Shown: positions 1 through 7,991, counted from the first letter of the stretch. The stretch is 48,547 nucleotides of DNA from Deltaproteobacteria bacterium (GCA_029262535.1 JAJCZF010000009.1:1-48547); one strand, 5' to 3'. A program made the numbers and translations. Notes: generated from the sequence alone by a model not told the origin.

Positions 1-1
1 A

Positions 2-262
2 GACAGCGTTGTAATACGTATGCCAAAGACCTACCCGGCATACTTCGGTAGCTACGACCGTTTTGACGAAGTGCGCGATTATATAGATCGTTTCGAAAAC
101 CTCTTTCTCATAGGCAGAAATGGTATGCACAGGTACAACAACCAGGATCATTCGATGCTGACGGCAATGACGGCGGTGGAGAATATAATAGCAGGCAGGA
201 AAAACAAGGATAATATCTGGTCCATAAACGCCGAAGAAGAATACCACGAGGATAAAAAATAG
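2..262 (+). CDS. FAD-dependent oxidoreductase, C-terminal end (partial)
   Basis: The frame is open from the left edge of the window, so only the last ~86 residues are present; the Met at position 20 is probably internal. The tail has the YPAYFGSYDRFD and NLFLIGRNGMHRYNNQDHSM segments that I associate with the C-terminus of amine-oxidase / protoporphyrinogen-oxidase-like NAD(P)/FAD enzymes, including UDP-galactopyranose-mutase-like proteins. The GRNGMHRYNNQDHS stretch would be the FAD-contacting end of the fold. The substrate cannot be told from this fragment. It ends 17 bp before nadB on the same strand and may be cotranscribed with it. Confidence 0.7.
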   Translation, partial: DSVVIRMPKTYPAYFGSYDRFDEVRDYIDRFENLFLIGRNGMHRYNNQDHSMLTAMTAVENIIAGRKNKDNIWSINAEEEYHEDKK

Positions 263-279
263 AAAGACTGGAGCTTCCT

Positions 280-1881
280 TTGCAGATCAAAAGCGACTTT
301 TTGGTAATCGGCAGCGGCATCGCCGGACTTAGCTTTGCCCTTAAAGCGGCTAAATGCGGCACGGTCTCGCTCGTAACAAAACGAGAGATACGCGAATCGG
401 CAACCTACTACGCGCAGGGCGGAATCGCCGCCGTGCTCGGCCCTGACGACAGCTTTGAAGACCATATAAACGATACGCTCGTAGCCGGCGCGGGCCTTTG
501 CGACCCAAAGATAGTCGCCCTGACTGTAAAAGACGGACCGGCTCGCATACTGGAGCTAATCACGCTCGGCGCTCGTTTTTCTACTAAGAGAGAGGGCGAA
601 GAACAAAGACTCGACCTCGGCATGGAGGGTTGCCACTCGAACCGGCGCATCGTACATGCAGGAGACTTTACCGGCATAGAGGTAGAGAACGCCCTGGTCA
701 AGGCAGTCCTTGAAAACCCCAATATCGCGGTATTTGAAAACCGTATCGCAGTAGACCTCATCACTCATTCAAAGTTCGTAGACGATTCGGGCGAAGAGGC
801 TGTCTGGGGCGCATATGTGCTCGACAAGGATACGGGCAAGATCGGCTCATTCCTTGCGCGTTCGACACTGCTTGCCACCGGCGGGGCGGGCAAGGTATAT
901 ATCTACACGACCAACCCGGACGTAGCGACCGGCGACGGCGTGGCGATGGCATGGCGCGCCGGAGCGCCGGTTGTCAACATGGAGTTCATGCAGTTTCATC
1001 CTACCTGCCTCTACCATTCAAAAGCAAAGAACTTTCTCATAAGCGAAGCGCTACGCGGAGAGGGCGGCATACTACGCCTGAAAAACGGAGAAGCATTTAT
1101 GGCCCGCCACCACAAGATGGCAGATCTCGCTCCAAGGGATATCGTCGCGCGCGCAATAGACTACGAATTAAAACAGAGCGGCGACGACTGCGTATTTCTC
1201 GATATGACCTCAAACAGCCCCGGTTTTATAAAAGAACGCTTTCCCAATATCCATGAAAACTGCCTCAAGTTCGGCATTGACATGACAAAAGATCTCATCC
1301 CTGTAGTACCGGCGGCGCACTATACCTGCGGCGGCATAAAGACCGATAGCGACGGGCGCACCGGGCTGCGCGGTCTCTACGCCATAGGAGAATGCGCCTC
1401 CACCGGACTTCACGGGGCCAACCGCCTCGCCTCGAACTCTTTACTGGAAGGGCTCGTATTCGCCGACCGGGCCGCAAACGCGGCCTGCGCCTTACTCGAT
1501 AAGGAGGTCGAGATACCGGCCATACCGGAGTGGCAGACCGGCGGCGCGGTAAATAGCGACGAGGCCGTCATCATCAGCCAGAACTGGGACGAGGTGCGCC
1601 GCTTCATGTGGAACTATGTCGGAATAGTGCGCTCGGATAAACGGCTCGAACGCGCCCGCCGCCGCATGAAAAATCTAAAGGAAGAGATCAACGAATATTA
1701 TTGGGACTTCACGATGACAAGCGACCTCGTAGAGCTACGAAACGTCGCAACGATCGCCGAGCTGATAATAAAATCGGCCAGCAAAAGAAAAGAATCCCGT
1801 GGCCTGCACTATAACCTCGACTATCCGGAAACCGACGACGAGCATTTTAAGAAGGATACGGTGCTTGGGGGAGATGAGTAA
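280..1881 (+). CDS. nadB: L-aspartate oxidase
   Basis: NadB oxidises L-aspartate to iminoaspartate with FAD, the first step of de novo NAD synthesis; NadA then condenses the product with dihydroxyacetone phosphate. The 533 residues match the usual family length. The dinucleotide-binding motif GSGIAG is at residues 11-16. YYAQGGIAA, the substrate-side HPTCLY and EALRGEGG segments, HYTCGGI and the SNSLLEGLVFA flavin-contact segment follow in the expected order. These separate it from the related fumarate reductase and succinate dehydrogenase flavoproteins. The start is TTG at 280, because the dinucleotide fold begins almost at once, with GGAG about 5 bases upstream. nadA is not in the window. 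Confidence 0.95.
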   Translation: MQIKSDFLVIGSGIAGLSFALKAAKCGTVSLVTKREIRESATYYAQGGIAAVLGPDDSFEDHINDTLVAGAGLCDPKIVALTVKDGPARILELITLGARFSTKREGEEQRLDLGMEGCHSNRRIVHAGDFTGIEVENALVKAVLENPNIAVFENRIAVDLITHSKFVDDSGEEAVWGAYVLDKDTGKIGSFLARSTLLATGGAGKVYIYTTNPDVATGDGVAMAWRAGAPVVNMEFMQFHPTCLYHSKAKNFLISEALRGEGGILRLKNGEAFMARHHKMADLAPRDIVARAIDYELKQSGDDCVFLDMTSNSPGFIKERFPNIHENCLKFGIDMTKDLIPVVPAAHYTCGGIKTDSDGRTGLRGLYAIGECASTGLHGANRLASNSLLEGLVFADRAANAACALLDKEVEIPAIPEWQTGGAVNSDEAVIISQNWDEVRRFMWNYVGIVRSDKRLERARRRMKNLKEEINEYYWDFTMTSDLVELRNVATIAELIIKSASKRKESRGLHYNLDYPETDDEHFKKDTVLGGDE

Positions 1882-1922
1882 CGGGAGCACACTTACCCAG
1901 AAAAAACTTTAAGGACTTCAAA

Positions 1923-2435
1923 ATGACAAAACTGCTGCTCTTGATCACTGCATTTCTTATATCTTTCTCTGGCCCAGCCCTCGCCGAAGATTGGGAAAAC
2001 AAACTTGAAAATCATCTCTCTAAAGTAAAATACCTTGAACCCAAAGACTTTCCTGAACTGCCAAGAAATATAGTTCTGGAACTAACTACGCGAGGTTGCA
2101 CTATTCCTCAGTCCTATCTAGGACCGTACCCTGAGGCCCAAAAATATCTAGGTACACCTAATAACGTCATCAAGGGGGATTTCTCGGGTGAAAATTCAGA
2201 CGAATGGGCCGTGATTTGCTCAATAAACGAGGTCTCGTCGATACTGGTCTTTCTTAAAGGCACTACAGAGGAGATAGCCTTTTTTGAACTGGGAAAGGAT
2301 AAAGACCTTATTGATGTTGAGACCGACGGTACCGTACTCTTCATTCGTCATATCAAGACCACCACGAGAGAGGATATCCTACACTACCAACGTATGTACC
2401 AGGCTCCAGAGTTCGACAGTTACAATACTGGTTAG
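1923..2435 (+). CDS. Secreted hypothetical protein, apparently cut short by a frameshift
   Basis: I do not recognise a named family. The first ~21 residues form a clear signal peptide (MTKLLLLITAF... ending ALA), so the product is exported. The mature part is mixed alpha/beta, with a GDFSGENSDEWAVIC segment that resembles single FG-GAP-like or VCBS-like blades in small bacterial periplasmic proteins. The frame stops at 2433-2435, just after FDSYNTG. The next frame carries a coherent tail that looks like the rest of the same protein (see the adjoining entry), so the intact gene probably ran to 2550 with ~208 residues. The break may be a sequencing error or a real mutation. It lies ~40 bp behind nadB and may be cotranscribed. 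Confidence 0.6.
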   Translation: MTKLLLLITAFLISFSGPALAEDWENKLENHLSKVKYLEPKDFPELPRNIVLELTTRGCTIPQSYLGPYPEAQKYLGTPNNVIKGDFSGENSDEWAVICSINEVSSILVFLKGTTEEIAFFELGKDKDLIDVETDGTVLFIRHIKTTTREDILHYQRMYQAPEFDSYNTG

Positions 2436-2550
2436 GATACCACTGGGTGACATGGACCATGAAGGCATAGACAGTATGTATCTTGGGAAGGGTTCGACTA
2501 TATACTACCTACACAAAGAAGAATGGTTCCCCCTTCCAGCCGGAGATTGA
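2434..2550 (+). pseudogene. Displaced C-terminal end of the secreted protein
   Basis: Read one base later than the upstream gene, this stretch encodes RIPLGDMDHEGIDSMYLGK followed by STIYYLHKEEWFPLPAGD. The D-x-D-x-E-G-I-D and YLGKGSTIYY pattern continues naturally the FG-GAP-like domain upstream, and it has no start codon or ribosome site of its own. A one-base slip near 2425-2435 rejoins the two halves. It is read here as the severed tail of the preceding gene, not as a separate gene. Confidence 0.6.
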
Positions 2551-2593
2551 TATAAGGCCATGTCGGTTGAGTAGGTACGAAAACCTACCCCCG

Positions 2594-2632
2594 CCGGTTC
2601 AGGTTTGTAACCTGAACCGGAACGTTAAAAAC
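2594..2632 (+). repeat. REP-like hairpin, copy A
   Basis: A perfect 12-bp inverted repeat (CCGGTTCAGGTT / AACCTGAACCGG) around a TGT loop is followed by the tail AACGTTAAAAA. The same unit with small changes occurs at 6835, 7423 and 7992, around the RAYT gene. This copy lies between the broken secreted protein and the 3' end of the convergent CsgG gene, about 5 kb from the transposase. Its arm differs from the others (CAGGTT for CAGGGT) on both sides, so pairing is kept. Confidence 0.85.
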
Positions 2633-2705
2633 CTGCCCCCGGCGACCAACCACCAATTTTATACAACCCAAGCCAACGTCAACCTAAAGCCCCTCTATCC
2701 GAGCC

Positions 2706-3656
2706 CTAATACTCCTCCTTAACCACATCCCCTTTTCTAAAGCCCGACCCATCTATCGGTTGGGCGGTTGAGACTCGGTCGTTTTGGTGGGAAGTTATGG
2801 CTATGGTGCCGGTCTTCTTCTGGCGTTTGCCTATTGAGCGGCCCGTGTCGGGGTCTATGAGGTCCTTGCCTATGCGATAGACCGATAGCTCGGTGCCGAC
2901 GTCGAGGCGACTCTTGAAACCGGCTCGGATGTATATTTCGTCATCCTCGATGAGAACGATGCGGCTGGTATATGGCGTGTCGTTTAATTTAACGACCATA
3001 TTTTTTATAGCGCGGGTAAGCGCGTCTCTAAGCGCGCCGTCTCTTAGCTTCGGGTCGCCCGACGACTTTGAACCTATGCCGAATACGCGCGTCGTCTTCT
3101 TCTTATACTCTCCGGTGCCCGAGTCTGCCACTAGAGCGCGGCCCGTCGCCACGTCAACCAGAGCGTAATCAACCTGAACCGTCGCTACTATCGTCTTGGA
3201 CTTTCCAACGAGCACGTCGTATGATTCTGCGACCTCCGAGTATGAGGTCACGGAACCGGTCAGCCTGTAATCTACCGAATCGAAGCCTTCGGCAGGGTCT
3301 TTAAGGCCGCGCTTCAGGGCCCCTGTCTGCTGCAACTCGATCAGACGATCTTGATCGCGCATCTCGCCCTTGCTCATAACGATAGGCTCTAAACCGGCCT
3401 CTTTAACGAGCGTGCGCATAATGTCTGTCGCGGCCTCGCCGATACCTAAAGTGCGGCTTGGGGTCTTGTTATTAAAACCCAAAATGGCTATCGTATACTC
3501 CGGCCCGCGGTAATCTATACCGACCTCTTTCAAGGCCTCTCGCTCGCCGGTCATCGTCACATCCTCTTTGACCTCTGCCGAGGTCTTCATGGCACAGCCG
3601 CCGGCGAATATGGCAAAGGCAAAGAGCAGGACTGAAAGAGCAAAAACCTTCTTCAT
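2706..3656 (-). CDS. CsgG-family outer-membrane lipoprotein
   Basis: This is a CsgG-like lipoprotein of ~316 residues. The signal peptide MKKVFALSVLLFAF leads to the lipobox AGGC, so the mature N-terminal Cys is lipidated and the protein is likely periplasmic or in the outer membrane. The core contains the family's TIAILGFNNKTPS strand, a DYRLTGSVTSY segment and the repeated VDYALVDVATGRALVADSGTGEY pattern. The start is ATG at 3656, with GGAGG just upstream, in preference to a longer frame from 3689 that would place 11 residues before the signal peptide. It is the third gene of an FlgT-like / GNA1162 / CsgG operon. No curli subunit genes are nearby, so an envelope-stress or flagellar-collar-like role fits better than curli export. 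Confidence 0.8.
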   Translation of the reverse strand: MKKVFALSVLLFAFAIFAGGCAMKTSAEVKEDVTMTGEREALKEVGIDYRGPEYTIAILGFNNKTPSRTLGIGEAATDIMRTLVKEAGLEPIVMSKGEMRDQDRLIELQQTGALKRGLKDPAEGFDSVDYRLTGSVTSYSEVAESYDVLVGKSKTIVATVQVDYALVDVATGRALVADSGTGEYKKKTTRVFGIGSKSSGDPKLRDGALRDALTRAIKNMVVKLNDTPYTSRIVLIEDDEIYIRAGFKSRLDVGTELSVYRIGKDLIDPDTGRSIGKRQKKTGTIAITSHQNDRVSTAQPIDGSGFRKGDVVKEEY

Positions 3657-3704
3657 GATAAAACCTCCGTAATTATAGGAAAAGATCAAAACCTCTATTT
3701 GAAA

Positions 3705-4595
3705 CTAAAACCAGACGTCCCGGTCACGCTCATGGCCTCTGCGGTGTGGGAAGCCTTCTTCTATATCGTCAAATCCTTCTTCGTCGTCAATTTCTTCTGG
3801 CTCTTCCAGCTCTTCCAGCCTTTCCTCTTCATAGTCGCCCTGCCTTATATGGATAGAACCCAGGGTCCGGTCAACGACCATGGCCGCTTCAACCTTGAGG
3901 TGAACTCCCATCACCTTTCCAAGCACCATGGTGCCGAGAGAGAGGATGGCGGCCTCTTCGACATTATCCCAGACTACCGGAATGATCTCCCATTCCTTTA
4001 TGCCCGGCATCTCGACAAGACCCTTTACTACCGTATACTCATCCATATCGTCGGTGAGGTCGAGCGCCGTCTTACCTACCGCACCTAACGCCCCGGCGTC
4101 GGTGCCGAGGGCCAGTACCGTCCTGACCCCCTTGCCGCCCGACCAGAGGAGCTCTCCCGTCTTGGCGTCAACAAGTTTAAAACCGGCGCGCACTACCCTT
4201 GAGTTATATACCCCAAGCGTAAGGTCGTCGAACTCCAGCAAGTAAGTATAAAGTAGCGCGTCAACATTAAGTATCTCGTTCAGGTCCACGGGGCGCGTCA
4301 TCTCAAGCTGCGTTCCGAGCGTGATGCCCATCTGCTCTTTCAAGAGCCCGTCGGTCTCGTCTATCTCCATCACCGAGTACTGGCGGTCCCTTAACCTGTC
4401 AACAGCCAGCCGCCTTATCATCTCCGGGCCGTCAAGATCGTTCGTAAAGTTATATACCGGCAAAACGGCTACCCTCATAATAGGGTTCATGGGCTCGGTA
4501 TGAAAAGAGTCAAGCTTTCTCCCGGCCGTGCAGCCAACGGTAAAGAGCGCAAAGAAAAGGAATATTAAAGCTATACGGCCAGCCCTCACCATCAA
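3705..4595 (-). CDS. GNA1162-family lipoprotein (DUF799-like)
   Basis: The 296-residue protein begins MMVRAGRIALIFLFF and has a VGC lipobox at about residues 20-22, so it is a lipoprotein. The body (RVAVLPVYNFTND, DALLYTYLLEFDD, VRAGFKLVDAKTGELLWSG) matches the GNA1162/DUF799 family, which shares the CsgG-like fold and is commonly encoded beside a CsgG protein. The C-terminus is a very acidic tail of Glu/Asp (about residues 255-285) ending in basic HRRGHERDRD, which looks disordered. It lies 13 bp after the FlgT-like gene and ~50 bp before the CsgG gene, and is probably cotranscribed with both. The function is not established. Confidence 0.75.
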   Translation of the reverse strand: MMVRAGRIALIFLFFALFTVGCTAGRKLDSFHTEPMNPIMRVAVLPVYNFTNDLDGPEMIRRLAVDRLRDRQYSVMEIDETDGLLKEQMGITLGTQLEMTRPVDLNEILNVDALLYTYLLEFDDLTLGVYNSRVVRAGFKLVDAKTGELLWSGGKGVRTVLALGTDAGALGAVGKTALDLTDDMDEYTVVKGLVEMPGIKEWEIIPVVWDNVEEAAILSLGTMVLGKVMGVHLKVEAAMVVDRTLGSIHIRQGDYEEERLEELEEPEEIDDEEGFDDIEEGFPHRRGHERDRDVWF

Positions 4596-4608
4596 AGCTC
4601 CCCTGCTA

Positions 4609-5832
4609 TTAACGGCCCGGACCTATTCTAATGTCGAGCCTGTTTTCGCTCGTCTTAATCACCTCGACAGACTGGCCCATTGAATTCTTCAAAATCGCTT
4701 CGGCAAGCTCGCCGCTCGTAAGGCGTGTCTCAACCTCAAGCACCGCAGCTTCGTTTGAGAAGCGTCTCTCGTATACCCCGGTCACGCCCTTGATGCGCGA
4801 CCCTATTATCTCCTTAAAGTCGGAAAACTCCGCGTAACCGGACAGACCCGTAATATCTACGGCGATAACCGAATGGCGCGAACTCCAACGGGTCTCTATC
4901 TGCTCGATAAGGTCCAAGGCAAGCTCTTCGGAGGCCTCTTCAAGGGCCTCTATCGCGCCGGTGGTCGGACTGATATGTCGAGAGACCCCGTGGCCCCTGC
5001 CAGATGCCAATACGCGGCCGTCCTCAACGCTTATGGCCGCGGCCGTCACGTCCGCCATATATATACCGAGCGGATTTTCGGCAATCTTTATGCCCTCGCG
5101 CGCAATGGCCTTGCCCTTAACCACTATGTCTGCGCCAAGTGCGGTGCCAAAGCTCGTCGCCCCGGTCACATCAAGATCTTCGAGCCTGTATGCGTCGGAT
5201 ATCTCTATCTCGCCCGTTACGGCGGAGGGGTCGACAACATAAAAATCGCTGGAGGCAAATATATCTTTTAAGCGGGTCTCCGAGGCGGCGACGTCAACAA
5301 CCTCGGCCCTGTACTCTGACTCGGCCCCGCGCCACCACGACCACCAGTAGGTAAAATGGGTCTTTTCGATATTCTGCTCGGCTATCATAAATAGAACACG
5401 CGGGCTGTGGGACCTGCGTTTCATAAGCCCAACATCCGCAAGACCGTCGGCAAGGGCCTCGCCATCTACCTCAGCCGTGATTATCACATTATAGAGCCGC
5501 CCGGCCCTTGATTCGGATTCCACATTATAGCCGTCTATATAGTTTAGCGGGTTTTCAAAGAATCGTTGCGCAAGACGCTCATAGTTCTCTATCACCGCCT
5601 CGCTTGAGACCTGTCTTGAGATGGCCTCCTTAAGCGCCGCGCGAAGGGCCTCGTCTACAGCCCTCTGCCGAAAGGCCGCGTCCTCGCCAGACGCCTCCAC
5701 GGAGCTACCAACGGCCTTTATCGTAACGGTCGCTCCATTGGCGTGCGTGGCTATCATAAAGACGGAGAGCGTTATAAATAAGACGATGAATGAAAATATT
5801 ATCTTTTCTTTAAAAAATTGTGGAGAAGACAT
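4609..5832 (-). CDS. FlgT-like exported protein (flagellar assembly protein T family)
   Basis: A signal peptide (MSSPQFFKEKIIFSF... ending THANGA) is followed by an FlgT N-terminal-like domain: VKAVGSS-type strand, FRQRAVDEALRAALKEAI helix, then an RYNVIITAEVD-like segment. Further mixed alpha/beta domains carry LGADIVVKGKAIAREG and AAAISVEDGRVLASGRGHG. FlgT proteins form the H-ring around sodium-driven polar flagella in Vibrio, but relatives also sit in non-flagellar lipoprotein operons. The start is ATG at 5832, with GGAGGT 5-6 bases upstream; a longer frame to 5985 reads through a repeat and has no ribosome site. It is first in the operon with the GNA1162 and CsgG lipoproteins. Confidence 0.7.
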   Translation of the reverse strand: MSSPQFFKEKIIFSFIVLFITLSVFMIATHANGATVTIKAVGSSVEASGEDAAFRQRAVDEALRAALKEAISRQVSSEAVIENYERLAQRFFENPLNYIDGYNVESESRAGRLYNVIITAEVDGEALADGLADVGLMKRRSHSPRVLFMIAEQNIEKTHFTYWWSWWRGAESEYRAEVVDVAASETRLKDIFASSDFYVVDPSAVTGEIEISDAYRLEDLDVTGATSFGTALGADIVVKGKAIAREGIKIAENPLGIYMADVTAAAISVEDGRVLASGRGHGVSRHISPTTGAIEALEEASEELALDLIEQIETRWSSRHSVIAVDITGLSGYAEFSDFKEIIGSRIKGVTGVYERRFSNEAAVLEVETRLTSGELAEAILKNSMGQSVEVIKTSENRLDIRIGPGR

Positions 5833-5873
5833 GTGTGACCTCCGAGTAGGTGTGTGTGTTCTATCTTTAGGAA

Positions 5874-6024
5874 CCTCTGATCTATTCGTAAACTCGTATC
5901 TTGCGCCTAAAATGTCCAGCTTCCGCGTTGCGAATCTTATCAATAGCTCACTATTACTTGCGACTCGCGCCTTGAATCTGAACATTTTCGATCACAACCT
6001 ACTTCGTTCAGAATAAATCAGAGC
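5874..6024. repeat. Long imperfect palindrome (second hairpin family)
   Basis: The left arm from 5874 (CTCTGATCTATTC... CTAAAATGTCCAG) reappears, reverse-complemented and diverged, at the right end (CTGAACATTTTCG ... GAATAAATCAGAG). The ~150 bp would fold into one long imperfect hairpin. A related left arm is found again at 6138-6186. It lies in the 391-bp gap between the FlgT-like gene and fxsA, where I see no gene. The shared word TTCAAGGCG on the minus strand hints at a distant relation to the elements at 8247-17200. Confidence 0.65.
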
Positions 6025-6137
6025 TTCCTTTATATTATCCTACAAAAATCGTTTTTCGGCAATGCCCTATTCACAGCTCTCTTTACAACTCTCCGGCTTG
6101 ACACCGGGACGCGGCTTCTGTATCCTTATTAAGAAAG

Positions 6138-6186
6138 CGCTGATCTATTCATGAACTCGTATCTTGCGTCTAAAATGTCCAGCTTC
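6138..6186. repeat. Half copy (left arm) of the 5874 palindrome
   Basis: About 46 bp matching 5877-5922 with a few substitutions (CTGATCTATTC, AACTCGTATCTTGCG, CTAAAATGTCCAGCTTCC). The right arm is missing, so this looks like a decayed or partially deleted copy. It lies immediately upstream of fxsA and may carry or disrupt its promoter. Confidence 0.7.
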
Positions 6187-6223
6187 CTTATATTATACGA
6201 ATTAAATATTAAGGGTTCTTAAA

Positions 6224-6775
6224 ATGTTCTTTAAACTTTTTTTACTTTTCGCCATAATCCCCATCGTCGAGATAGCGGTGCTCGTAAAGCTCGGCACCGT
6301 AATCGGCGGCTGGTATACCATCCTGCTCGTCATCACGACGGCGATAATCGGGGCCTATCTCGTGCGCATAGAGGGGCTCTCGATCATGACGCGCATCCAA
6401 AAGAGCCTCAAAGAGGGGGTCTTTCCAGCAGAAGAGCTAATCGACGGCGCACTGGTGCTAGTAGCCGGAGCGGTCTTAATAACACCGGGCCTCTTTACCG
6501 ACTTCCTCGGATTCTGCCTCGTAGCCCCGCCGATAAGAAAGCTCTTCAAAGGGCCGATAAAGGCCTTCCTCAAGAAACGCGCCGTAATGGGCGCGGCTAC
6601 CATGGGCGGGCCGTTCGGAAGTGGCGGCATGGGAATGGGTGGGCCGTTTGGTCCGGGTGGAACGGGTGGTCAAGGAGGACCGTTCGCAGGAGGCGGCGAA
6701 GAACTCAAAGAAACGAAAACACCGCCCGGCTCCAAGAATGCGGAGTGGGAGAATCCGGAGGATTATGAGAGGTAG
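6224..6775 (+). CDS. fxsA: FxsA family inner-membrane protein
   Basis: The 183 residues have the FxsA layout: TM1 (KLFLLFAIIPIVEIAVLV) with the Pro-Ile-x-Glu motif, TM2 (WYTILLVITTAIIGAYLVR), an amphipathic linker (Q-K-S-L-K-E-G-V-F-P-A-E-E-L-I-D-G) and TM3 with GAVLITPGLFTDFLGF. E. coli FxsA limits exclusion of phage T7 by F plasmids when overproduced; its normal role is unknown. After residue ~125 comes a glycine-rich tail with repeated GGPFG blocks, probably disordered, and a charged end. The start ATG has AAGGG upstream. A REP hairpin follows ~60 bp after the stop. Confidence 0.88.
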   Translation: MFFKLFLLFAIIPIVEIAVLVKLGTVIGGWYTILLVITTAIIGAYLVRIEGLSIMTRIQKSLKEGVFPAEELIDGALVLVAGAVLITPGLFTDFLGFCLVAPPIRKLFKGPIKAFLKKRAVMGAATMGGPFGSGGMGMGGPFGPGGTGGQGGPFAGGGEELKETKTPPGSKNAEWENPEDYER

Positions 6776-6834
6776 AGAAATGGCACCTTACGTGGTTTTG
6801 GACATAACGCTTTCGGGCTGGTCGCAGTGGGCAA

Positions 6835-6873
6835 GTTTTTAACGTTTCGGTTCAGGGTACAACCCTGAACCGG
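6835..6873 (-). repeat. REP-like hairpin, copy B
   Basis: Same unit as copy A but inverted: the TTTTTAACGTT tail comes first, then arms CGGTTCAGGGT / ACCCTGAACCG around an ACA loop. The flanking GGCGGGGG matches the other-strand flank of copy A, so the unit extends beyond the stem. It sits between fxsA and the next ORF, and its G-rich flank (GGGGGA) falls where that ORF's ribosome site should be. Confidence 0.88.
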
Positions 6874-6885
6874 CGGGGGAAACAT

Positions 6886-7404
6886 ATGGAACTATCAACT
6901 ATAATAATTCTTTTATTAATCATCGTGCTGTTCACTCAACATAGGTTATTGAAAAGAACTGTAGAAAATAACAAGATCAATACTGAAGGACTACGTGAAG
7001 AACTAGCAACTGTTCTAGCGACTGTTAATGACGAAATAAGTGCATTAAGAGAGAAGCTTGAATATGAAAACCTGACTGATCTGGAGAAAGAACAATTAAT
7101 TTTTGAAGATGCTCCGAACCTGCCACTGTCTTTCTTCGAGGAACTCAAGAAAGGTCAAGTCGTCTCATTGATGAGCGGAAGTTATTACTACCCAAGTACT
7201 GACTTATTGGTCTATCGTTTTCAATATAAGCATGACTACATTGACAAAGAAAACAAGACAAAGCATGGTTATGAAGTTCACGGTTTCGATAAGAGTAGCG
7301 AGCCGGATATAGTTAATGATGAATGGTCCGAGCGAACCTTACTTGCAGAAAATGACCAATGTCATACCTCAAGTTGCGCAGGAACTGTTAAGAAAGCTAT
7401 ATAG
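6886..7404 (+). CDS. Hypothetical membrane-anchored coiled-coil protein
   Basis: I do not recognise this family. Residues ~4-18 are a single hydrophobic segment (TIIILLLIIVLFTQ), then comes a basic stop, then a heptad-like helix (about 22-70, TEGLREELATVLATVNDEISALREKL), which suggests an N-terminal anchor with a cytoplasmic coiled coil. The rest is a small mixed domain (FFEELKKGQVVSLMSGSYYY ... YRFQYKHDYID) with two late Cys in CHTSSC. The gene is visibly richer in A/T than its neighbours and is bracketed by REP copies B and C, which suggests acquired DNA. A G-rich ribosome site (GGGGGA) precedes the ATG. Confidence 0.7.
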   Translation: MELSTIIILLLIIVLFTQHRLLKRTVENNKINTEGLREELATVLATVNDEISALREKLEYENLTDLEKEQLIFEDAPNLPLSFFEELKKGQVVSLMSGSYYYPSTDLLVYRFQYKHDYIDKENKTKHGYEVHGFDKSSEPDIVNDEWSERTLLAENDQCHTSSCAGTVKKAI

Positions 7405-7422
7405 TTAAGCAGATTGCTTACG

Positions 7423-7460
7423 CCGGTTCAGGGTTGTACCCTGAACCGAAACGTTAAAAA
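7423..7460 (+). repeat. REP-like hairpin, copy C
   Basis: Arms CGGTTCAGGGT / ACCCTGAACCG with a TGT loop, then AACGTTAAAAA. It lies 19 bp after the stop of the upstream ORF and ~15 bp before the RAYT start codon, in the orientation opposite to copy D, so the two tails face inward onto the transposase gene. Confidence 0.88.
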
Positions 7461-7474
7461 CCCGATAGAAACCT

Positions 7475-7969
7475 ATGCCTTCCAAACGAGTAAAAAATGA
7501 GATAAACGCCGGTATCTGTTTCTTCACATTTACGGTCAGGCGTTGGTACTACCTCTTCGACAGGTTCGACCGTTGGGAAATCTTGCTGGAATCATTAAGA
7601 TATTGCCAGAAAGAGAAGGGCCTAAAGGTTTATTCATGGGTCTTTATGCTAAACCATATCCATATTATCGTCGGTAGTGACAACCTCTCCGGCTTTGCAA
7701 GGGATTTTAAGTCTTTTACCGCCAAGGCCATTAAGAAGAATATCCTTGGCACCGAACTCGGAATATTAAAACTTTTTGAGGAGGACGGCACATATAAGCT
7801 ATGGGAAGAGACGAATATGCCCATCCCGATAGAGAGCGAAGATTTATTTTTTCAAAAGGCAGAATATATTGAAGATAACCCGGTAAAGAAGCGCTATGTA
7901 TCAATGGCCAAGGATTGGTATTACTCGTCGGCCAATAAATCCAGACTGCTTAAACTTACGAGCCCGTAG
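7475..7969 (+). CDS. REP-associated tyrosine transposase (RAYT, Y1 family)
   Basis: The protein has 164 residues. The HUH metal-binding motif appears as NHIHII (residues ~54-59, after YSWVFMLNH), and the catalytic-Tyr helix reads EYIEDNPVKKRYV, close to the YIxxNPVxxG pattern of TnpA-REP proteins. Domain order and length fit single-domain RAYTs, which nick single-stranded REP hairpins and are thought to spread them; they are usually single-copy and not classical selfish transposons. The flanking inverted REP copies C and D make this a typical RAYT-REP unit. The ribosome site before ATG 7475 is weak, as is common for transposases. Confidence 0.9.
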   Translation: MPSKRVKNEINAGICFFTFTVRRWYYLFDRFDRWEILLESLRYCQKEKGLKVYSWVFMLNHIHIIVGSDNLSGFARDFKSFTAKAIKKNILGTELGILKLFEEDGTYKLWEETNMPIPIESEDLFFQKAEYIEDNPVKKRYVSMAKDWYYSSANKSRLLKLTSP

Positions 7970-7991
7970 GGTTGTTTGTCGATGTACGGAC

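Noticed and set aside
2706..3656. A curli secretion locus because of CsgG
   Set aside because: No csgA, B, E or F and no curlin-like repeats; the partners are GNA1162 and FlgT-like proteins.
5833..5985. A 51-residue N-terminal extension of the FlgT-like protein
   Set aside because: It would precede a normal signal peptide and is read from the long palindrome; a strong ribosome site lies directly before the internal ATG at 5832.
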